From NCBI GenBank assembly GCA_020744425.1, contig JAGMUV010000002.1, forward strand, positions 3,144,501 to 3,208,500: DNA of 64,000 nucleotides. The letters are read 5' to 3'. The notes beneath the pieces were generated by a model. It saw nothing but the letters and a program-made list of their open reading frames with translations. It was not told where the DNA came from and searched no databases. Positions within the stretch are counted from its first letter, which is position 1, and every line of letters starts with the position of its first letter. The translations under genes and the position numbers were made by a program. This DNA is from Dactylonectria macrodidyma. Lineage: Eukaryota; Ascomycota; Sordariomycetes; Hypocreales; Nectriaceae. Positions 1-10,147 of the stretch are shown here, one piece after another.

Positions 1-1250
1 GAGGAAGCCAGTTGCATTTGCCGAATCAAAGGACAAGGTTAATCAGCAGCGTTGCTATGAGCTAGGTGGCCAATAGCGAACACGACACCAACATTGGACA
101 ATTATCCGGTCATCGGGTTGGTACATACGTATTCGTACATATCAGATAGACGGACCCCTATTAATAAAGCGACATTAGTGCAAGGGCTTGCTCGGCACAA
201 TTGGCGAAATGGGGACTGTCAGAGGACAGCTAGACTCAGTGGAGACCGCTAGAGACCAGAATGGGTTGCGGAGACGTACTACGAAGTAGGAAAAGCTCAG
301 CTAGCCTGTGGCGATAGATCAATCCTTGGAATCCTTGGAGGCAGCGGCACTGTGATTCACTGTTTGGGTCAATTCGCGGGGGGGCTTTTGATGGCGCCTT
401 GACGTGATTAGTTGCATTCCGTGGGGCGGTCAAGCACGGGGGTGACCGGGTCCTCAACATATTCTTTTAGCACGGTATTATTAGTTGAGAGCAGCAATTC
501 CAGCCCAGGGTCGACAGGGGGAGAAGGGAGGGGGGGAATTAAATAATGGGAGGGTCGACTTGAGATGGTGTCGTCTCCTCCGTCCTCCGAGCGTTGGTAG
601 CATCCCATTTCCCGAAAGAAGTGAGGTGTGTGTGACATTTTGATATCATGGTAGACCAGCTTGAGTATCTCGACAGCTCGACCAGGGAATTATTTAACTT
701 AAGCAAACTGCTTAACCGCAGCAAGTAAAGCTAAGACGGATGGTGGGGTGAAGACATGGGTTAATACAACGAGGGGTCCCTACATTACCACGGGTTTGCC
801 CTTTGGCCTGCCAGGTTTGGGCGACGCAATATGGATTTTTGTGGAACATACGATTATGTCGGTCGATCCTGGATTTTTTTTCTAAATGACTTCTCGAAAC
901 ACCCCTATCCAACACCTTCCCAGCTTTCCCAGCGTCCCAGCTTCCCAGCTTCCGAACGACTCCACAAGCGCAACGCAACGCAACACCGACAACAACGCGA
1001 CTTCTTCAGACTCGCGTGACTTCCATCTGCTCTCTCTCCTTTCTCTACCTACTCCTTCCCTTTCTTCCTCTCCTCCTCCTCCCGTCAAATCCGCAATTCC
1101 TCCTCCCACTAAGCGCTGCAATTTCTCCCCCAGAAATCACTCCCTCTTCTTTTTTCCAACGGCCTTTGCGGCCTGGCCGTTCGATTTCCCCACTCTCACC
1201 GATCTGAATCTCCTTATGCGCATCCTAGTGCCGCCTGCGCCCAGCCCATC
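1..1250. other. Gene-free left end; 5' flank of the ceramide synthase gene
   Basis: No open frame here has recognisable protein content, and all are short and in conflicting frames. The last 250 bases before the ATG at 1251 are strongly pyrimidine-rich (C/T runs around 1020-1130 and 1140-1200), which is common in promoters and leaders of constitutively expressed fungal genes. I infer promoter and 5' UTR for the downstream gene. The remainder holds nothing I can name. Confidence 0.6.
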
Positions 1251-2845
1251 ATGACCAACTTCGACGGCTACGATGGACAACCCATCCTCGAGACCATTCC
1301 CAACTGCAGCACTACGGGAGCCAAGCCTGAGAGGACCACCGCTTTTCATGTCACCGCCACCGCCAACAACACCACCACCCACAGATCATCATACATACAG
1401 ACCGTCAGCAATGGCAACATGGCCGTCGTGAGCCGCGTTCGGAGGAAATCGGATGGTGCAAGGAAGTTTGTCGGCAGTTGGATGCTCAGAAACCAGATTG
1501 GTATGCGATCCCCTTGTCTCTCTCTCTGCCCCGTTGCCTTTGCCAATGGCAATGGCAATCCATCGACTCGGGGATACAACCCATCAACCCCGAGACGCAT
1601 GCCCACACCTCCACCCACCACCAACCCTCGACCCTCAACCCATTGAGGGCAAGCCATTGATCCAAAACATCATACTGATATTCCCGTCTAGGAATTGCTT
1701 TCAACCTCCTCGCCCTCCTTTTCCTCGCCCACTTTATTCCTAAAGCTCGACCGTACACTACAAAATTCTTTACCTTGTCCTATCGTAACGACCTTACCGG
1801 CAACTACGGCAACGGCCGCGATGATATTTACCTTATAATATGCTGTGTTGTTTTGTTTTCCGGGTTGCGCGCTGCTGTCATGCAGTACATCCTAGTTCCC
1901 TTCGCTAGGTTGTGCGGCGTTCACAAACCGAAGGATCTGACTCGCTTCAGCGAGCAATCCTGGCTTTTGTGCTACTACGCTGTCTTTTGGACGATGGGCA
2001 TGGTACGCACACATCTCTCGCGACCCGACCCGACCAACTTTTACTCCCATCTCTCCCCGCACTGCTAACGGATAGCTACAGTATATCTACCGCAACTCAC
2101 CTTACTGGCTTAATTTGAAGGAGCTTTGGACTGATTGGCCGGACCGTGAGTTGACTGGTCTGGTCAAGCTCTACATACTAGCCCAATGGGCATTTTGGCT
2201 TCAGCAGATCATCGTCATCAACATCGAGGAACGTCGAAAGGACTATTCGCAGATGCTGGCTCACCATTTCGTCACCTGTGGCTTGATGTACGCCTGCTAC
2301 GCATACCACCAGACCCGCGTCGGCAACTTGATTCTCGTCCTGATGGATTTTGTCGACATCGTTCTTCCTGTAAGCGGGCCGCCCCCTCTCAAATCCGTAT
2401 GTGTTGCGAGGCCCTGACGCTCTTCTAGGTTGCCAAATGCCTAAAGTACATGGGGTTCAAGCTCGTCTGCGACGTCATGTTTGGCGTATTCATGGTGTCG
2501 TGGATTTTCACCCGACATGTTGTCTATTGCATGGTGTGCTGGTCCATCTATGTCGACATTCCAGAAATCATCGGAGAGACTTGCTACAGGGGTTCCGGTA
2601 AGGACCTTTCCGGACCGCTCCCCATTCCCGCGGGATCCCGCTATCTGCTTGAGCCATTCTGGAACCCACATGGCCTAGTCTGCTTCGGCCGCACTGTGAC
2701 GTGGTGCTTCCTCTTGCCTTTGCTCCTACTGCAGTGTATGAATTTTGTCTGGTTTGCCATGATTGCACGCGTCGCCTTAAAGGTCATTCGTAGAGAAGGT
2801 GCCGACGACAGCCGCAGCGACGACGAAGATGAGAAGGAAGATTGA
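1251..2845 (+). CDS. LAG1: Sphingosine N-acyltransferase (ceramide synthase), Lag1/Lac1 type
   Basis: Ceramide synthase joins a fatty acyl-CoA to a sphingoid base in the endoplasmic reticulum membrane. Four exons are read as 1251-1500, 1692-2002, 2082-2369 and 2429-2845, all with GT-AG introns and phases that close perfectly, giving 421 residues. The TLC (TRAM-LAG1-CLN8) domain fills most of the protein. Within it the Lag1 motif shows the paired catalytic histidines His248-His249 (MLAHHFVTC) and acidic Asp276/Asp279 in the DFVDIVLP segment. Several hydrophobic membrane spans are evident, and the C-terminus ends in an acidic tail (DDSRSDDEDEKED), as in fungal Lag1 proteins where such tails are phosphorylated. 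The N-terminal about 60 residues are low complexity. The start at 1251 is the first ATG of the exon 1 frame. Fungi usually carry two paralogues; which one this is cannot be told here. Confidence 0.93.
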
Positions 2846-3911
2846 GTCTACGAGGATGCCAGTCAAGACGGGTGTCATCACTGAAGAGCACTCCCGAAGA
2901 TCCACGGGGGTGCCAACTACGAGCTACGAGCCACGCCCAATTCTCGGGCATTTTATTACCCTGGGTCATGAGAGAAAGGGGATTTGCAGGGCGGCTGGTT
3001 TTTTTTTTGGCGCGAGATATTGGCGGAGAAAACGATACCCCAGACGAAACCTGCATTCTTCAACTGATCACGAGAGAGAGAAGGAAAGCTTAAGACAAAA
3101 CGAGTTGATCATCCTATGGGGGTTGCGAGCCATGACTGCCGTCCCCCACAGGCGGGATCTACGAACAAGGCACTTCCAGCAACTGCCAAAAAGGCCACAT
3201 TGAGGTGATCCAGATGACGCTCGGACAGAGACAATTGTAAATGCTACAAAACGCGTCGCCCGAGAGTCTTTTGTTAGATTGTTAGAGCCAAGCCCGAGAT
3301 GCATGCTGTGCCAAAAATGGCAAACATGACAAAAGTTAGCCATCTTTCGTAACATGTTGCGTGTTGACGAGCACCCACTCACTGTCCTGGACTCAATTAA
3401 TCAATAAGTTTTCCTGCAAAGTAGTACAGGAGGTTTGAGCGGAATCCGTAACCGCCTGTTGGTTTTGGGTTCGGTTTCATGTCTGTACGAGCGTGTCGTA
3501 GATGCCAGTCGATTGTGTGGTTGACCTGTAAACGAAGCAATGGGCACTAGCCACATCGACAAATGCGCACCGCCACACATCGCTGAGTTGTCCCCATTGG
3601 CTGCTTTCCCAATTGGCCAGAACTCCCGTCAACCTGAGGCTCGTGCGTTGGCAGGTATCCATCCAGCATAACTCGCCCCTTACGAAACCTGGTGAGAATG
3701 ACTTCGACATCTGAATAGCAAAAGACATCAGCAACCGCAAATCTCACGTCCCCCAGCTCGGAGCTGGTGGAAAACGCTCCCCAACTCGCCCGGGTTGCTT
3801 CTAATGATGTGAGGCGACCATATCGGTTTCTGATCAACATCTAGCCCCACTGGCGTCCTCTAGGCCTTGATACCCCGGCCTCAGCCTAGGGCCACTCAAC
3901 CGCTCATCACC
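2846..3911. other. Intergenic region between the ceramide synthase and kinase genes
   Basis: About 1.07 kb separates two same-strand genes. It should hold the 3' UTR of the first and the promoter and leader of the second. No conserved ORF, RNA gene or repeat was recognised. The ATG at 3912 sits in a good fungal start context (CACCATGG). An in-frame extension upstream from 3867 would need a non-ATG start and is not favoured. Confidence 0.5.
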
Positions 3912-6425
3912 ATGGCGTCCCTCCAAGTAAGAGGGCCGGACCTCTCCGTCACTAAGCAGAAGGCCATCGAAGATGCAAAGAAGATGCAAAAGGTCGTCGC
4001 CGAGCAGTGCGCCAAGGCCGGTAAAGATGTGCCTCAGTACCGCCTCTCGGAGCTCATTGGCAAGGGCAGCTTCGGCCGCGTGTATAAGGCCACGTCCCTG
4101 ACGACGAACCAGCTGGTCGCTGTCAAGATCATCGACATTGAGGAGAGTGATACCATGAATCCCAAGCTAGCCGACACCTACAGCGATTTGCTCAAGGAGA
4201 TCAACGCTCTGAAGTTGTTGAGCGAAAGTGGTGCCAAGAACATCAACCATGTCATCGAAGCTGTGCCCGTCGGTCAGTCTATGTGGATGATCACCGAGTA
4301 CTGCGCTGGAGGCAGCGTTTCCACCCTAATGAAGCCGTCGTCGCCCGGTGGGCTGCAGGAGAAATGGATTATCCCGATTCTGCGCGAGGTGGCCGAGGCC
4401 GTGTACTGGGTTCACGACCAAGGCATCATCCACCGTGATATCAAGTGTGCCAATATCCTTGTCACCGAGATCGGAAACGTCCAGCTGTGTGATTTTGGCG
4501 TTGCCGGAGTCATTGAAACCAAGTTCGACAAGCGTTCTACCGTCATCGGCACGCCTCATTGGATGGCGCCAGAGCTCTTCGACTCTTCCGCCTCGTACGG
4601 TACCGAGGTCGATATCTGGGCATTTGGCGCCATGGTGTTCGAGATTGCCTCGGGAATGCCCCCCAACGTGGTAGCTGGTATGGACTTCAACCGGTTGGGC
4701 TCGTACCTTAAGACGCACACGCCCCGGCTTGAGGGCGACCAGTACTCCCAGGGCCTCAAGGACCTCGTCGCATACTGCCTGGAGGATGATCCGAAGAAGC
4801 GCCCTACAATTGAGCAGGTCCAACGTCATCGTTATATCCACAACACCCAAGATGCCTTTCCGGCATCTGGCCTCTCCCATCTCGTTCGCGGTTACAAGCT
4901 GTGGGAGGCTCAAGGAGGTATTCGCAAGTCTCTCTTCTCCGCCGGTGGAGCTCAAGGACCCTCAGACTTCTCCTTTTTGGAGTCCGCCAATGACGAGTGG
5001 AACTTTAGCACCACTGCAGCATTTGACCAGCAGACATTCAATAGTGGCGATGCCCAGGCGGTTTTTGATGTGTATGGTTCCAAGGTGGATTTCGACCAGG
5101 ACATCTTTGAAGAGACGTCAAGACCTCAGAAGCCAAAGTCTCGTCGACGCCCTCCGCCCCATCTCCCTTCAGTGAAGGCGCCCTTAGAGAAGATATTCGA
5201 CCCAAACACCATCTCAAGTTACGACGACAATTCTCGAGCATATTACGGAAGGCCGTTCCCGCCACCAGCTTCGGCATCTGACCTTCCTCTACGAGACGAT
5301 TCGACACAATCTCCTGGTGTCAGAGAGTCTTTAATCGACCTTGATGCCTCCCTACATGGAAGTGATCTCTCAGAATTCGTTGACTTGAACACGATAAGAG
5401 CTGGTGACTCCAGGGCATCGACTGAATACGACTTTGGCGATGCGCATTATGCCAGGCCACCGAATAGCGATCCTGCAGACCTAAACAACAACCGCCGAAC
5501 GCGAGATTGGAAGTTCCCTGCGATGGCTGCTCCGCCGGCTTCTGCAAATCCCGAAATGTTTAGGTTCCCCTTTAATGACGACGGTCCTAGCACCAGCCGT
5601 CTCATTCACCCGCCTACTGAGCCACTCCAGAACTCGGCACAGTTCAACGATCTTGCTGTGCCTCAGGGGACTCTGAACAACCGTGCATCGGCTGGGAGCT
5701 TGATTGACCTGGACATGAGTTTTGCGGACCCCATCACCGAGTATCCTAGGCCGTCCACATCACACTCGGACGTTGGGTCAGTGGCAGGCTCGGAGGTGGG
5801 AGGCGCGAACCCATTTGAGCTAGAGAAGCATGCGTCACTTTATGTCATGCCCTCAGGCATTCGTGAGCCGTCGATTTACGTCTCTGACGATTCAGAGTTC
5901 TCCAACGCTGTTGCGGAATTCTCCTTCAACGATGCCCAACACGACGCTATGCCACAGTTTCAGCTTCCGCAGCAGCACCAACTGCTCCAGCAGCAGCTTC
6001 CACAACCTCCTCCTCCGTTACAACCACCTCTGCAGAATCAGCCACCCCTAAACAACTCAGTTCCTAATGAAAGGCCATACTCCTTGAGCGACTTTGCGGA
6101 CACGGACCCAGAATTCCTTACTCCTCAACCAACCGCGGCCCCCGAAGTCCCACGCATCCAGCAAACGCCCTACCAGACCCAGCAACCCGCGGAAGAGGAA
6201 TACCGTCGCCCGTTGACGTTCGATTCGTTCCTCCCGCTGGTCCCCAATGCGCCGGCGCCACAGGTCATGGAGGGCCAGGCCTCGTCCGAACACGTCAAAG
6301 AGGAACTTCGCCGCATGGCCATGAGCCTTGGCGATCATCTCAGCCACGCAAACTCGTATTTGTCGGGCTTGCCGATTCGGCGAGCTAGCACGAACAGGAT
6401 GGAACCTATTGGAGATTTGTCTTAA
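3912..6425 (+). CDS. STE20-group serine/threonine protein kinase
   Basis: Single exon, 837 residues. The kinase domain spans about residues 43-315. It has a glycine loop GKGSFG (50-55), the VAVK lysine Lys72, the catalytic loop HRDIKCAN with His174-Arg175-Asp176, DFG at 194-196, and the STE20 signature GTPHWMAPE with a conserved APE. Acidic ESD residues precede helix C. A conserved block just after the kinase domain (SHLVRGYKLWEAQGG) and a long disordered C-terminal half follow. The C-terminal half has repeated SLIDLD motifs (residues near 480 and 610) and a Gln/Pro-rich stretch near 690. This looks like the filamentous-fungal STE20 kinase type labelled PAKA in kinome surveys rather than the MST-1, SID-1 or POD-6 germinal-centre kinases, which have a different activation-loop context. 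No PBD/CRIB or PH domain is visible. It probably acts in polarity or septation signalling, but that is inference from the family. It converges with Tel2. Confidence 0.85.
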   Translation: MASLQVRGPDLSVTKQKAIEDAKKMQKVVAEQCAKAGKDVPQYRLSELIGKGSFGRVYKATSLTTNQLVAVKIIDIEESDTMNPKLADTYSDLLKEINALKLLSESGAKNINHVIEAVPVGQSMWMITEYCAGGSVSTLMKPSSPGGLQEKWIIPILREVAEAVYWVHDQGIIHRDIKCANILVTEIGNVQLCDFGVAGVIETKFDKRSTVIGTPHWMAPELFDSSASYGTEVDIWAFGAMVFEIASGMPPNVVAGMDFNRLGSYLKTHTPRLEGDQYSQGLKDLVAYCLEDDPKKRPTIEQVQRHRYIHNTQDAFPASGLSHLVRGYKLWEAQGGIRKSLFSAGGAQGPSDFSFLESANDEWNFSTTAAFDQQTFNSGDAQAVFDVYGSKVDFDQDIFEETSRPQKPKSRRRPPPHLPSVKAPLEKIFDPNTISSYDDNSRAYYGRPFPPPASASDLPLRDDSTQSPGVRESLIDLDASLHGSDLSEFVDLNTIRAGDSRASTEYDFGDAHYARPPNSDPADLNNNRRTRDWKFPAMAAPPASANPEMFRFPFNDDGPSTSRLIHPPTEPLQNSAQFNDLAVPQGTLNNRASAGSLIDLDMSFADPITEYPRPSTSHSDVGSVAGSEVGGANPFELEKHASLYVMPSGIREPSIYVSDDSEFSNAVAEFSFNDAQHDAMPQFQLPQQHQLLQQQLPQPPPPLQPPLQNQPPLNNSVPNERPYSLSDFADTDPEFLTPQPTAAPEVPRIQQTPYQTQQPAEEEYRRPLTFDSFLPLVPNAPAPQVMEGQASSEHVKEELRRMAMSLGDHLSHANSYLSGLPIRRASTNRMEPIGDLS

Positions 6426-6697
6426 TTTTTCACACGCTTTCAGGGCTAAACTAAATTGTGCTACAAAAAGTGGTCAGCGAGTACCAACGCCGGTCAGGAT
6501 CACCGGTCAGGGTCATTGGAAGCGATCGCATGCTCGATAGAAAGAGCCAGTAAAAGATATTGTAATGGTGGGGATTGGATTTTGGTCTGCAAATGGCGTT
6601 GGCTTTATGCGATTTATGATAGTAGTGACAACTACGGGTTGTCAACGTCCCGTATCGGTTCATTTGGATGCATCGGCTCCAATGATATTTCCAATGC
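6426..6697. other. Convergent 3' intergenic region (kinase / Tel2)
   Basis: 272 bases lie between two stop codons of convergent genes. The region is AT-richer than the flanking coding DNA and must hold both 3' UTRs and polyadenylation sites. No gene is seen. Confidence 0.5.
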
Positions 6698-9600
6698 TCA
6701 AGTATAACCAATAATGTCTCCCATCAACAGTGCTTGGTACTTCTCAATCGCCTCGCCAATTCTGATGAGCACACCTGCGGCCAACATCTTGACTTCGTTC
6801 TCCTCTCCGCCGTCCTCTCCCCTCGTTCTCTCGAACACCATGGCGACCCATTCTCGGGTTTCCATCACCTCTCTGCCTTGGCTCTGACATAGCCGCTGCA
6901 TGTCGCCTCTGTTCACTTCTAACAGAGATGCCATGGCAACCAGCCAGCCTTTTAGGGCACCAACGTCACCCAAGACGTGGACTCTCACGCCTAACAGAAG
7001 GTCCCAGAGCTCGGACGTTAGCTGAGGGAGGGAGAGTGTCGAGGGACCTGCAGCGTGGATGACGATGCCGAGGGTTTGGAGGTACAGCGCCAGAAGTGCC
7101 GGGTTCAGGATGAGAGGCTTCGAAGACCGAAGGGCGACCTGGAAGTGTGCCGTAAGGGGCGAGAAGAAGGCGGTGGCAAGCAAGGCGGCTGTGGTGTTGG
7201 GGATGGCGCGAACGCGAAGCTTGGCCTTGGCCTTGGTGGTCGACTTGTACCGGGCTGTGAAGCTTTGAAGCTTGAGAACGTCTGGTCCTGTGTTGGCGTC
7301 CGCGGCCTCTGCGGCAAGGGGAGCCAGGAAGGAAGAGGTGAGCGACTGTGTGATGGTGTCTAAAGCGTTTGACGGGAGGGCTTTGAGCTGGGGGTTCTGG
7401 TTGGTGTTTGGTTTAGACGACTCGATGTAGAGCTGCTCTATCTTTTCAGGGAGTCGCTTCGACGGGAAAGCAGCTGTGGACTGATGTTGCGATATTTCGA
7501 ATCCAGCGAGTTCGCGAGCGGATAACCCTAACGTGATTAGGACCGATGTCCGCTGAGACAAAGAGTAATCTCCTTCGAAAAAAGTGCGCGCAAACCAGGG
7601 CGCCATCGCTTTAGGTTGCGAGACAACGAGCGAAATCATTCCCTGGAGGCGAAGACTGTCGAAGTCGTCGATTTCAAACTTGTCCTGGAGTCCCACAAGT
7701 AGACCGGCCAGCTCATCGGCATGAGCGCTCACCTCGGTGCCGTAATTGGCCTTGCGGCGGATGAGCACGGGGGCCTCCTGGATAGCGAGTTTCTGCTTGT
7801 CGTAGGACTCTGAGTCGCGCAAATAGGTGATGAGGTCACGGATATATACAGGAGCCTTGACTTTGTTGCGTTGCACGAGAGTTGCGTCGTCATCGGAGTC
7901 TTCGGGGTCGGTGTCTTTTGCGTAGGGGGTGAACTCGTCATCATCCTCATCACTAGAGTCAATCTCCTGGATGATGGCTTTTGGCTTTGGTGTTGATATG
8001 GCCGGCTTCGGCTTCGGCTTCGGTCTTTTAATATCTGGTTTCGATACTGTGCTGGCAGGCTTTCGATGTTGGGATATTGATTGAGCTTGCGTCTCGGACA
8101 GAATCTGGTCGACTGGGCCGGGTTGATCAGAAACCTTGACCAGGTTCTTCAGTTGTTGTGCTTCGTCTGTGTCCGTTTCTTCCATGTGGAAATCCAGTTT
8201 CTTTTCTTTGTTGTCGATGAGAGCAGAAAGTGATTCGCCCACAATCATACCCAGAAAGCGTGCTCTGATCTGAGTTGCGCCGATGCGGTTGGAGATGGTA
8301 CTCAAGTATGAACCGGTTCTCAGAAGCATGATTAGCTTAATCGGCGAGATTCTGTACACATATCCCGCCGCCAGGAGCAGGATCTCGGTGTGAACTAGCC
8401 GCATAGTCAGTATATCATGCTTCGTGGTAAAGGACTCCTTACCATTCTGTTGCAACATTGCAGCATGTTTAATGTAGAGTTCATCACCGAACTGGGCAAG
8501 ACTCTTTGTGAGTACGGTAGTGATGGCTTCTTTATCTTGCGCCAGAGCTGCCAAAACAGAACGGCGAATGCCTACCCCTACACCAAGGCCAGCACCCGAG
8601 GGCGAAGCGGACCAGTTGATGAGCAGGTTTTTCCTAGCCTCGTCGTCTGTGACTGCTTGGATGATAGCGGCAACAGCAGAAACAGTCTCATTTGGGGAGA
8701 CGTCATCAAGGTTGAGATGGGCCAGAAATTTCTCGGACAAGTAGCTTAGTAGGATGTTAAGGATTTTCTTAGAGTTTCGAGGTTGAGAAAAGACAACTTG
8801 TATGAACATGGAGGCCGGGTTCCCTTGGGTGAGAAGAAGTCCATCGATAACGCCTTTGATGAGAGTGTCTAAAAACTGGTTAGTAGACGGTAGGTGGAGG
8901 AAATTCACTGCCTTACCAGAGTAACTTAATGACAAAGATCTCTGAAAAAGATCAGAGCAAAAACTTAACACCTCTTCGTTGTCCTGTCTCTTGGCCAAGG
9001 CTACAATGTTGCGCCCCACCCATTTGCTGTACTCAACTCCGTCAGCAATCCACTGACTCTCGCGAAGTACTCCATCGGTTCCAATGATAGACAAAGCCTC
9101 CGCAGAAACAGATGTAATTTGGCCGTTACTGAGTAGTGAGCCAAGCTTTTGAGACTGGGACTTCTTCATGGAGGCATTGGGGACGCCTTCAGTCGACGCG
9201 ACCCAGATGTCATGGACTACGTCGTCGCCATGTAAAATAGCGGCCAGGAGATCCAAAAGAATCTTGAGGTTCAACGAAACGTCAAATCTCTTGGCTTCCT
9301 TCCCAGTAGACCGCGATTCCTGCATCAGGGCTTTGATCTGGGCGATGGTGGCGTTGAGGCCAGTGATGCTGCGCAGGCAGCTAAGCAAGAGCTCCGCATC
9401 CCGAGACGTCGGTTCCCCTGAATGAGCATCATCATCGGTAGATCCCTCGAGAAGCAGCGTCCAGTAGTTTGGTGCGATTTCGGAGGCTAACAGACTCACA
9501 ATGCCTGCGCTTTTAGGACCCGGGACATGGAACTGGAAGCGGTCGGATGTTCGTCCCGGACTGGTGAGAAACTTGAGGACTGTAATAAGCGAGTCATAAT

Positions 9601-9766
9601 CTGGCTGATTCTTAAGAATGTCTAGGACATCGTCTGCTGAAGACACATTGCGATCTCGCCTGGTAGTTTGTGTCGACACGGTGGATTTGACCTCCGTAAG
9701 AAACAGTTCCGGTTCGCTTCTCGGCTTAAGATAGGTAGTGCTGATGGGAGTGAGTAGTTCGTCCAT
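6698..9766 (-). CDS. TEL2: Telomere length regulation protein Tel2/TELO2 (TTT complex)
   Basis: Intron-less gene of 1022 residues. Tel2, with Tti1 and Tti2, is a co-chaperone adaptor that matures PI3K-like kinases (TOR, ATM/Tel1, ATR/Mec1) with Hsp90 and R2TP. The C-terminal half carries the conserved TELO2 domain, beginning at about residue 635 with PVYIRDLITYLRDSES and continuing through RRKANYGTEV and the segment MAPWFARTFFEGDYSLSQR. The N-terminal half is a long helical solenoid. The two are joined by a linker with a basic KPKPKPA region and a strongly acidic stretch. The acidic stretch contains DSDDD at residues 623-627, which matches the CK2-phosphorylated motif through which TELO2 binds the PIH1 subunit of R2TP. 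The start at 9766 is the first ATG and gives MDELLTP. The gene is divergent from UBA3, with 381 bp between the start codons. Confidence 0.92.
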   Translation of the reverse strand: MDELLTPISTTYLKPRSEPELFLTEVKSTVSTQTTRRDRNVSSADDVLDILKNQPDYDSLITVLKFLTSPGRTSDRFQFHVPGPKSAGIVSLLASEIAPNYWTLLLEGSTDDDAHSGEPTSRDAELLLSCLRSITGLNATIAQIKALMQESRSTGKEAKRFDVSLNLKILLDLLAAILHGDDVVHDIWVASTEGVPNASMKKSQSQKLGSLLSNGQITSVSAEALSIIGTDGVLRESQWIADGVEYSKWVGRNIVALAKRQDNEEVLSFCSDLFQRSLSLSYSGKAVNFLHLPSTNQFLDTLIKGVIDGLLLTQGNPASMFIQVVFSQPRNSKKILNILLSYLSEKFLAHLNLDDVSPNETVSAVAAIIQAVTDDEARKNLLINWSASPSGAGLGVGVGIRRSVLAALAQDKEAITTVLTKSLAQFGDELYIKHAAMLQQNGKESFTTKHDILTMRLVHTEILLLAAGYVYRISPIKLIMLLRTGSYLSTISNRIGATQIRARFLGMIVGESLSALIDNKEKKLDFHMEETDTDEAQQLKNLVKVSDQPGPVDQILSETQAQSISQHRKPASTVSKPDIKRPKPKPKPAISTPKPKAIIQEIDSSDEDDDEFTPYAKDTDPEDSDDDATLVQRNKVKAPVYIRDLITYLRDSESYDKQKLAIQEAPVLIRRKANYGTEVSAHADELAGLLVGLQDKFEIDDFDSLRLQGMISLVVSQPKAMAPWFARTFFEGDYSLSQRTSVLITLGLSARELAGFEISQHQSTAAFPSKRLPEKIEQLYIESSKPNTNQNPQLKALPSNALDTITQSLTSSFLAPLAAEAADANTGPDVLKLQSFTARYKSTTKAKAKLRVRAIPNTTAALLATAFFSPLTAHFQVALRSSKPLILNPALLALYLQTLGIVIHAAGPSTLSLPQLTSELWDLLLGVRVHVLGDVGALKGWLVAMASLLEVNRGDMQRLCQSQGREVMETREWVAMVFERTRGEDGGEENEVKMLAAGVLIRIGEAIEKYQALLMGDIIGYT

Positions 9767-10147
9767 GGTTGCTATGCGGCTGGCCTATCGCTGAACTGTT
9801 AAGACATTGTCGGATTTTAGTTTGAAATGACTTGAAATTGCAGTTGTCGGGCGACACGAAAGGTGAAGGTTGAGAATCTGGTGGGATGTGGTTTGTCAAG
9901 GTCACTCACTGACCTAAGCGGGCGCAGAAGCTCCTAAATCCAGGCAGGCAGCTGCCCTCACCGAAAATCAACCCCACCTTCACCTGGATCTCACCGAGAC
10001 AGCTTCCGATATGACGCTCCTCCCTGCGTGCACGGATCCCACCTGAATGTTGGCTCCTTCCACACGTTCTCTCACCTTTCGCGCAACGAACACCAGCTTA
10101 CCTCCTCAAATCTCCAGATTCTCAATCCAGCAATTCTTCTAGAGAAG
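9767..10147. promoter_or_regulatory. Bidirectional promoter region Tel2 / UBA3 with two short uORFs
   Basis: 381 bp separate the divergent start codons, so regulatory sequence is shared or adjacent. On the UBA3 side there are two short upstream frames. The first runs ATG 10011 to TGA 10046 (11 codons plus stop) and the second starts directly on the next base, ATG 10047 to TAG 10142. The second ends five bases before the UBA3 ATG. Whether either lies inside the transcript cannot be seen. No TATA box is obvious. Confidence 0.45.

Noticed and set aside
3867..3911. Upstream in-frame extension of the kinase
   Set aside because: It would start at a TTG codon; the ATG at 3912 is in a CACCATGG context and begins the family-like N-terminus.
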